Below, in pieces: positions 6,864 to 8,887 of a stretch of 8,887 bases of DNA. Location of the stretch: positions 1-8,887 of the forward strand of contig JAKIVF010000132.1 in assembly GCA_021647145.1 (NCBI GenBank). The letters run 5' to 3'. The stretch is from Methylococcaceae bacterium. Lineage in GTDB: Bacteria; Pseudomonadota; Gammaproteobacteria; Methylococcales; Methylomonadaceae. Positions within the stretch are counted from its first letter, which is position 1; every line of letters starts with the position of its first letter. Position numbers and translations under genes: made by a program. A model generated the notes under the pieces. It was not told the origin of the DNA. It worked only from the letters and a program-made list of their open reading frames with translations, and made no database searches.

Positions 6864-7337
6864 TTATCGCTGCCAATGTCCTGCTTTACCCCCATCTTTT
6901 TCAAGTAATTGGACAGACTGGATTACCATTCCACGATCAACTGCTTTACACATATCATAAATTGTTAATAACGCAATTTGAGTTGCATTGAGTGCCTCCA
7001 TTTCCACGCCAGTTTGTCCATTGGTTTTGACGGTGGTTTGACAATGAACTCGGCTTAACTCTTTTTCAGCGGATAATTTTATTTCTACGTGCGTAATTGG
7101 CAGTGGATGGCAGAGTGGAATTAAATCTGCAGTTTTTTTACTGGCCATAATGCCTGCAATTCTCGCAACACCAAGAACATCACCTTTTTTATGTTGACCT
7201 TGAGTAATTAATTTGAGTGTGTCAGGCTGCATTTCAATATAACCTTCTGTGATAGCAGTACGGTGAGTGATGCTTTTATCTCCAACATCTACCATATGCG
7301 CTTCGCCTGATTGATTAAAATGGGTAAGTTTGCTCAT
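6864..7337 (-). CDS. moaC: MoaC, cyclic pyranopterin monophosphate synthase
   Basis: With the radical-SAM enzyme MoaA (not in this window), MoaC converts GTP to cyclic pyranopterin monophosphate: MoaA makes the 3',8-cyclo intermediate and MoaC rearranges it. The 157-residue cytoplasmic protein is full length (E. coli form 161). Conserved segments are GEAHMVDV (11-18), HKKGDVLGVARIAG (49-62), LIPLCHP (72-78), TGVEMEAL (109-116) and IYDMCKAVDRGMVI (126-139). Asp128 and Lys131 match the conserved catalytic pair. It is read away from moaD, with 51 bases between the two start codons, so the short gap must hold both promoters. No strong Shine-Dalgarno sequence precedes its ATG. Most relatives have moaC in one operon with moaA or moaD, so the divergent layout is a minor variation. 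Confidence 0.96.
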   Translation of the reverse strand: MSKLTHFNQSGEAHMVDVGDKSITHRTAITEGYIEMQPDTLKLITQGQHKKGDVLGVARIAGIMASKKTADLIPLCHPLPITHVEIKLSAEKELSRVHCQTTVKTNGQTGVEMEALNATQIALLTIYDMCKAVDRGMVIQSVQLLEKDGGKAGHWQR

Positions 7338-7388
7338 TTTTTTGTATAGTAAGTCAGATGAATGTTTATTTTATAGGAACTTTTACTA

Positions 7389-7622
7389 ATGTCGATTAAA
7401 GTCCGCTATTTTGCAAGTTTAAAAGAGTCTTTTGGACGATCAGAGGAAGAACTGGTTTTTACAAAAACAATGTCCGTTGCTGATATCTGGAAGCAAGTTA
7501 GTAAGGATAAAGATATAGCTGATAATATTTTAGCAGCGGTTAACATGGATTATGTTCAATTTGATTATTTAGTAAAAGATGCTGATGAGGTCGCTTTTTT
7601 TCCACCGGTGACGGGAGGTTGA
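7389..7622 (+). CDS. moaD: MoaD, small subunit of molybdopterin synthase
   Basis: This is the ubiquitin-like sulfur carrier of molybdopterin synthase. Its C-terminal Gly-Gly (residues 76-77) is adenylated by MoeB and then thiocarboxylated, and it donates sulfur to the precursor in the MoaE active site. The 77-residue length is normal. Visible features are the opening VRYFASLKESFG (5-16) and the conserved end EVAFFPPVTGG (67-77). AGGA at 7375-7378 lies 10 bases before the ATG. The stop TGA (7620-7622) is 2 bases before the moaE ATG, and the end of the gene supplies the moaE ribosome-binding site, so the two subunits are almost certainly made together. The adenylating enzyme MoeB is not in the window. 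Confidence 0.95.
   Translation: MSIKVRYFASLKESFGRSEEELVFTKTMSVADIWKQVSKDKDIADNILAAVNMDYVQFDYLVKDADEVAFFPPVTGG
7613..7618 (+). promoter_or_regulatory. Shine-Dalgarno site that fixes the moaE start
   Basis: GGGAGG lies 6 bases before the ATG at 7625, an optimal spacing. It lies inside the last codons of moaD. It favours the ATG at 7625 over the in-frame TTG at 7619, which overlaps the site itself. Confidence 0.75.
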
Positions 7623-7624
7623 AA

Positions 7625-8074
7625 ATGAATATTAAGATTGTCGAAAAGTCTTTTGATCCTTGGGGTGAAATACAATCGTTTCAAAACTCCTCACCCGAAA
7701 TGAGGGGAAAATATGGAGCAACTAGTATTTTTGTGGGAACCATGCGTGACTTTAACGATGGAGATGAGGTTAAAGGGATGATGCTTGAGCATTATAGTGG
7801 TATGACAGAAAAAAAATTGGCTGATATTATTACGGCTGCTATGCAAAAATGGTCGATAATTGATGTCTTAGTAGTACACAGAATAGGTGATGTATTCCCT
7901 GATGATGCAATTGTTTTAGTTGCTGTTTGGAGTTCTCACAGAGGTGATGCTTTTGATACCAGTCGGTATATTATGGAAGCATTAAAATCAACAGTTCCAT
8001 TTTGGAAAAAAGAATTGTTAGTGTCAAATAATGAGAGATGGGTTGATAAAAATACCGATGGCTATAAGGTGTAA
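7625..8074 (+). CDS. moaE: MoaE, large subunit of molybdopterin synthase
   Basis: MoaE is the catalytic subunit that receives sulfur from thiocarboxylated MoaD and inserts the dithiolene sulfurs into cyclic pyranopterin monophosphate, giving molybdopterin. The 149-residue protein is full length. Visible conserved segments are FVGTMRDFNDGDEV (36-49), LEHYSGMTEK (54-63), VVHRIGDVFPDD (83-94), SSHRGDAF (103-110) and LKSTVPFWKKE (120-130). Lys121 and Lys128 correspond to the essential lysines of the E. coli enzyme, and Arg41 is also conserved. The ATG at 7625 is chosen because GGGAGG precedes it by 6 bases; a TTG two codons earlier is less likely. It follows moaD by 2 bases as a two-gene unit. 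Confidence 0.96.
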   Translation: MNIKIVEKSFDPWGEIQSFQNSSPEMRGKYGATSIFVGTMRDFNDGDEVKGMMLEHYSGMTEKKLADIITAAMQKWSIIDVLVVHRIGDVFPDDAIVLVAVWSSHRGDAFDTSRYIMEALKSTVPFWKKELLVSNNERWVDKNTDGYKV

Positions 8075-8096
8075 TTCTACTCCCAATTAAAGGCAG

Positions 8097-8126
8097 GTTG
8101 GGCTGCTATCTCTTTGGCAACCCAAC
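8097..8126. terminator. Hairpin between convergent moaE and hppA
   Basis: GTTGGG (8097-8102) pairs with CCCAAC (8121-8126). After one mismatch, TGC (8104-8106) pairs with GCA (8117-8119) around a 10-base loop. It is the only GC-richer stem in the 63-base gap between two genes that meet end to end, so a shared terminator is likely. No strong T-tract follows on either side. Confidence 0.5.
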
Positions 8127-8137
8127 ATTTGCATTGC

Positions 8138-8599
8138 CTATAACAAAGGAGCAATCACTAATGAAACAACTGACATCAGTTTAACTACAATATTTAAAGC
8201 AGGGCCTGATGTATCTTTGAAAGGATCACCAACGGTATCACCACAAATAGCTGCTTTATGAATATCTGTTCCTTTTCCACCAAGAGCTCCGCCTTCTATT
8301 AGTTTTTTAGCATTGTCCCAAGCACCTCCTGCATTTGCCATAAATAAAGCCATTAATACACCACAAACCAAAGAACCTGCCAGTAAACCACCGAGAGCTT
8401 CTTTGCCGAATAAAAAACCTACAATGACAGGGGTAAGGATGGTTACCATACCGGGTAATATCATTTCACGTAATGAGGCTTTGGTAGAAATTTCAATGCA
8501 ACGGGCTGAGTCAGGAGGTGTGGTTCCTTCCATTAGACCCGGTATTTCACGGAATTGACGACGGACTTCTTCAACCATATCCTGGGCAGCTTTACCTAC
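8138..8599 (-). CDS. hppA: Membrane-bound proton-translocating pyrophosphatase, C-terminal fragment
   Basis: HppA couples hydrolysis of pyrophosphate to ion pumping across the inner membrane. The 153 residues up to the stop match the end of the family: VGKAAQDMVEEVRRQFREIP at the start of the fragment, then a hydrophobic segment (about 48-66), AGSLVCGVLMALFMANAGGA (74-93), the conserved GGAWDNAKK loop (91-99), the pyrophosphate/metal-binding DTVGDPFKDT (121-130) and a last membrane segment to the stop. Family members are about 660-700 or more residues, so three quarters of the protein, including the main catalytic loops and the residues that decide potassium dependence, are missing. The gene is cut inside the window, at about 8591-8599, where GC-rich malF sequence begins. 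The open frame continues to about 8788 only by chance. The remaining fragment looks intact, so the loss is caused by the join, not by decay. Confidence 0.93.
   Translation of the reverse strand, partial: VGKAAQDMVEEVRRQFREIPGLMEGTTPPDSARCIEISTKASLREMILPGMVTILTPVIVGFLFGKEALGGLLAGSLVCGVLMALFMANAGGAWDNAKKLIEGGALGGKGTDIHKAAICGDTVGDPFKDTSGPALNIVVKLMSVVSLVIAPLL
8591..8599. other. Probable right chimera junction at a 9-base shared word
   Basis: On the minus strand these nine bases encode Val-Gly-Lys, the conserved start of the VGKAA segment of HppA. On the plus strand the same bases encode Phe-Thr-Tyr, leading into TYRISF, which resembles the TYRIAF segment near the end of E. coli MalF as I recall it. 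To the left only HppA makes sense; to the right only MalF does, and GC content jumps here. A join at a short shared sequence is the simplest reading. Confidence 0.6.
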
Positions 8600-8743
8600 C
8601 GGATCAGCTTCATGGATTCGGGGCAGCAATTCGGGCTGGCGGGGGCCATCACCTTTCTGATCTTCATCGTGGTCGGCGCCGTGGCCTATGCCAATTTCGT
8701 CGCCATGCGCCGCGCCGCCAGCAAACGGGGGGGGCGCCCGTGA
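8600..8743 (+). CDS. malF: MalF maltose/maltodextrin ABC permease, 3' fragment
   Basis: This is the last 47 residues of the inner-membrane permease MalF, which pairs with MalG in the MalFGK2 maltose importer. The fragment reads RISF, then SGQQFGLAGA, then a final membrane helix (ITFLIFIVVGAVAYANF) and a short basic tail. The QxFGLA motif followed by a last helix matches the end of E. coli MalF (about 514 residues), so more than 90% of the gene is missing, cut at the junction on its left. The stop overlaps the malG start as GTGA, the usual coupled layout of malF-malG. An 8-base G run (8727-8734) lies in the last codons and is a risk for a length error. The DNA is GC-rich, unlike the core. Confidence 0.8.
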   Translation, partial: RISFMDSGQQFGLAGAITFLIFIVVGAVAYANFVAMRRAASKRGGRP

Positions 8744-8887
8744 TCGTCGAGCGCCCCAGCGAATTGCGCCGCAAGAAGATCCTGGCACACGGGTTCATGA
8801 TCGCGTTCATCATCGTGATAATGTTCCCGTTTCTCATGGTGATCCCGATTTCCTTCCGTCAGGGCAATTTCACAATCGGTTCGCTCG
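8740..8887 (+). CDS. malG: MalG maltose/maltodextrin ABC permease, 5' part
   Basis: This is the first 49 residues of the second permease subunit of the maltose importer MalFGK2; the gene runs off the right edge of the window (family about 280-300 residues). A cytoplasmic basic segment (SELRRKK) leads into the first membrane helix (about residues 16-37, with IMFPFLMVIPIS), followed by FRQGNFTIGSL. The RQGNF-x-x-GSL stretch after the first helix closely matches E. coli MalG and separates it from other sugar permeases. The start is a GTG at 8740 overlapping the malF stop by three bases, which implies translational coupling. The G-rich stretch just upstream may serve as its ribosome-binding region. 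Confidence 0.85.
   Translation, partial: MIVERPSELRRKKILAHGFMIAFIIVIMFPFLMVIPISFRQGNFTIGSL

Noticed and set aside
8313..8558. Plus-strand open frame of 81 codons
   Set aside because: It is antisense to the conserved HppA membrane segments and has no family resemblance or ribosome-binding site.
8555..8599. ATG at 8555 as a start for a 62-residue plus-strand protein
   Set aside because: This part is antisense to well-conserved HppA residues (MVEEVRRQFREIPG). Only the sequence from about 8591-8600 on belongs to MalF, which is a 3' fragment.
8600..8788. N-terminal extension of the minus-strand hppA open frame to 8788
   Set aside because: The translation upstream of VGKAA is low-complexity, Arg/Pro/Gly-rich sequence antisense to malF and malG and does not match HppA.

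Overview
The window is best read as three pieces of DNA from at least two sources. The core, about 412 to 8599, is AT-rich (GC in the mid-30s percent by eye) and carries genes typical of a gammaproteobacterium. The two ends are GC-rich (about 55-60% on the left, above 60% on the right) and look proteobacterial, the left end specifically alphaproteobacterial. Both base-composition breaks fall where a core gene loses an end: mlaD loses its 3' end on the left, and hppA loses about three quarters of its length on the right. This fits a chimeric contig, clone or amplification product better than a natural island.

Layout. 1-411: 3' part of lptB (+). 412-3001: a three-gene lipid-transport cluster on the minus strand, mlaE (STAS-permease fusion), mlaF (ATPase) and mlaD (MCE protein). 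3002-3427: a regulatory gap with a Fur-box-like site. 3428-5272: a large secreted polysaccharide (chitin-like) deacetylase with an Ig-like module and an unrecognised C-terminal helical module (+). 5273-5778: a 506-base gap with a 191-bp element bounded by 28-bp inverted repeats, a 12-base poly(C) tract and a good sigma70-type promoter. 5779-6681: a diguanylate cyclase with GGEEF and an inhibitory I-site (+). 6864-8074: molybdopterin genes, moaC (-) divergent from moaD-moaE (+). 8138-8599: C-terminal part of a membrane proton-pumping pyrophosphatase (-). 8600-8887: 3' end of malF and 5' end of malG, the maltose ABC permease pair (+).

How the genes work together. MlaE, MlaF and MlaD form the inner-membrane part of an MCE phospholipid transporter that maintains outer-membrane lipid asymmetry. 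MoaC makes cyclic pyranopterin monophosphate, and MoaD with MoaE convert it to molybdopterin. The deacetylase, the diguanylate cyclase and the pyrophosphatase are single genes with no partner visible here. A methanotroph-like or sulfur-oxidiser-like gammaproteobacterium is possible for the core, but the order cannot be fixed from this sequence.

No clearly new biological system is visible. The items most worth a second look are the two junctions (the right one lies at a 9-base stretch that suits both joined genes), the 191-bp inverted-repeat element, and the C-terminal module of the deacetylase.
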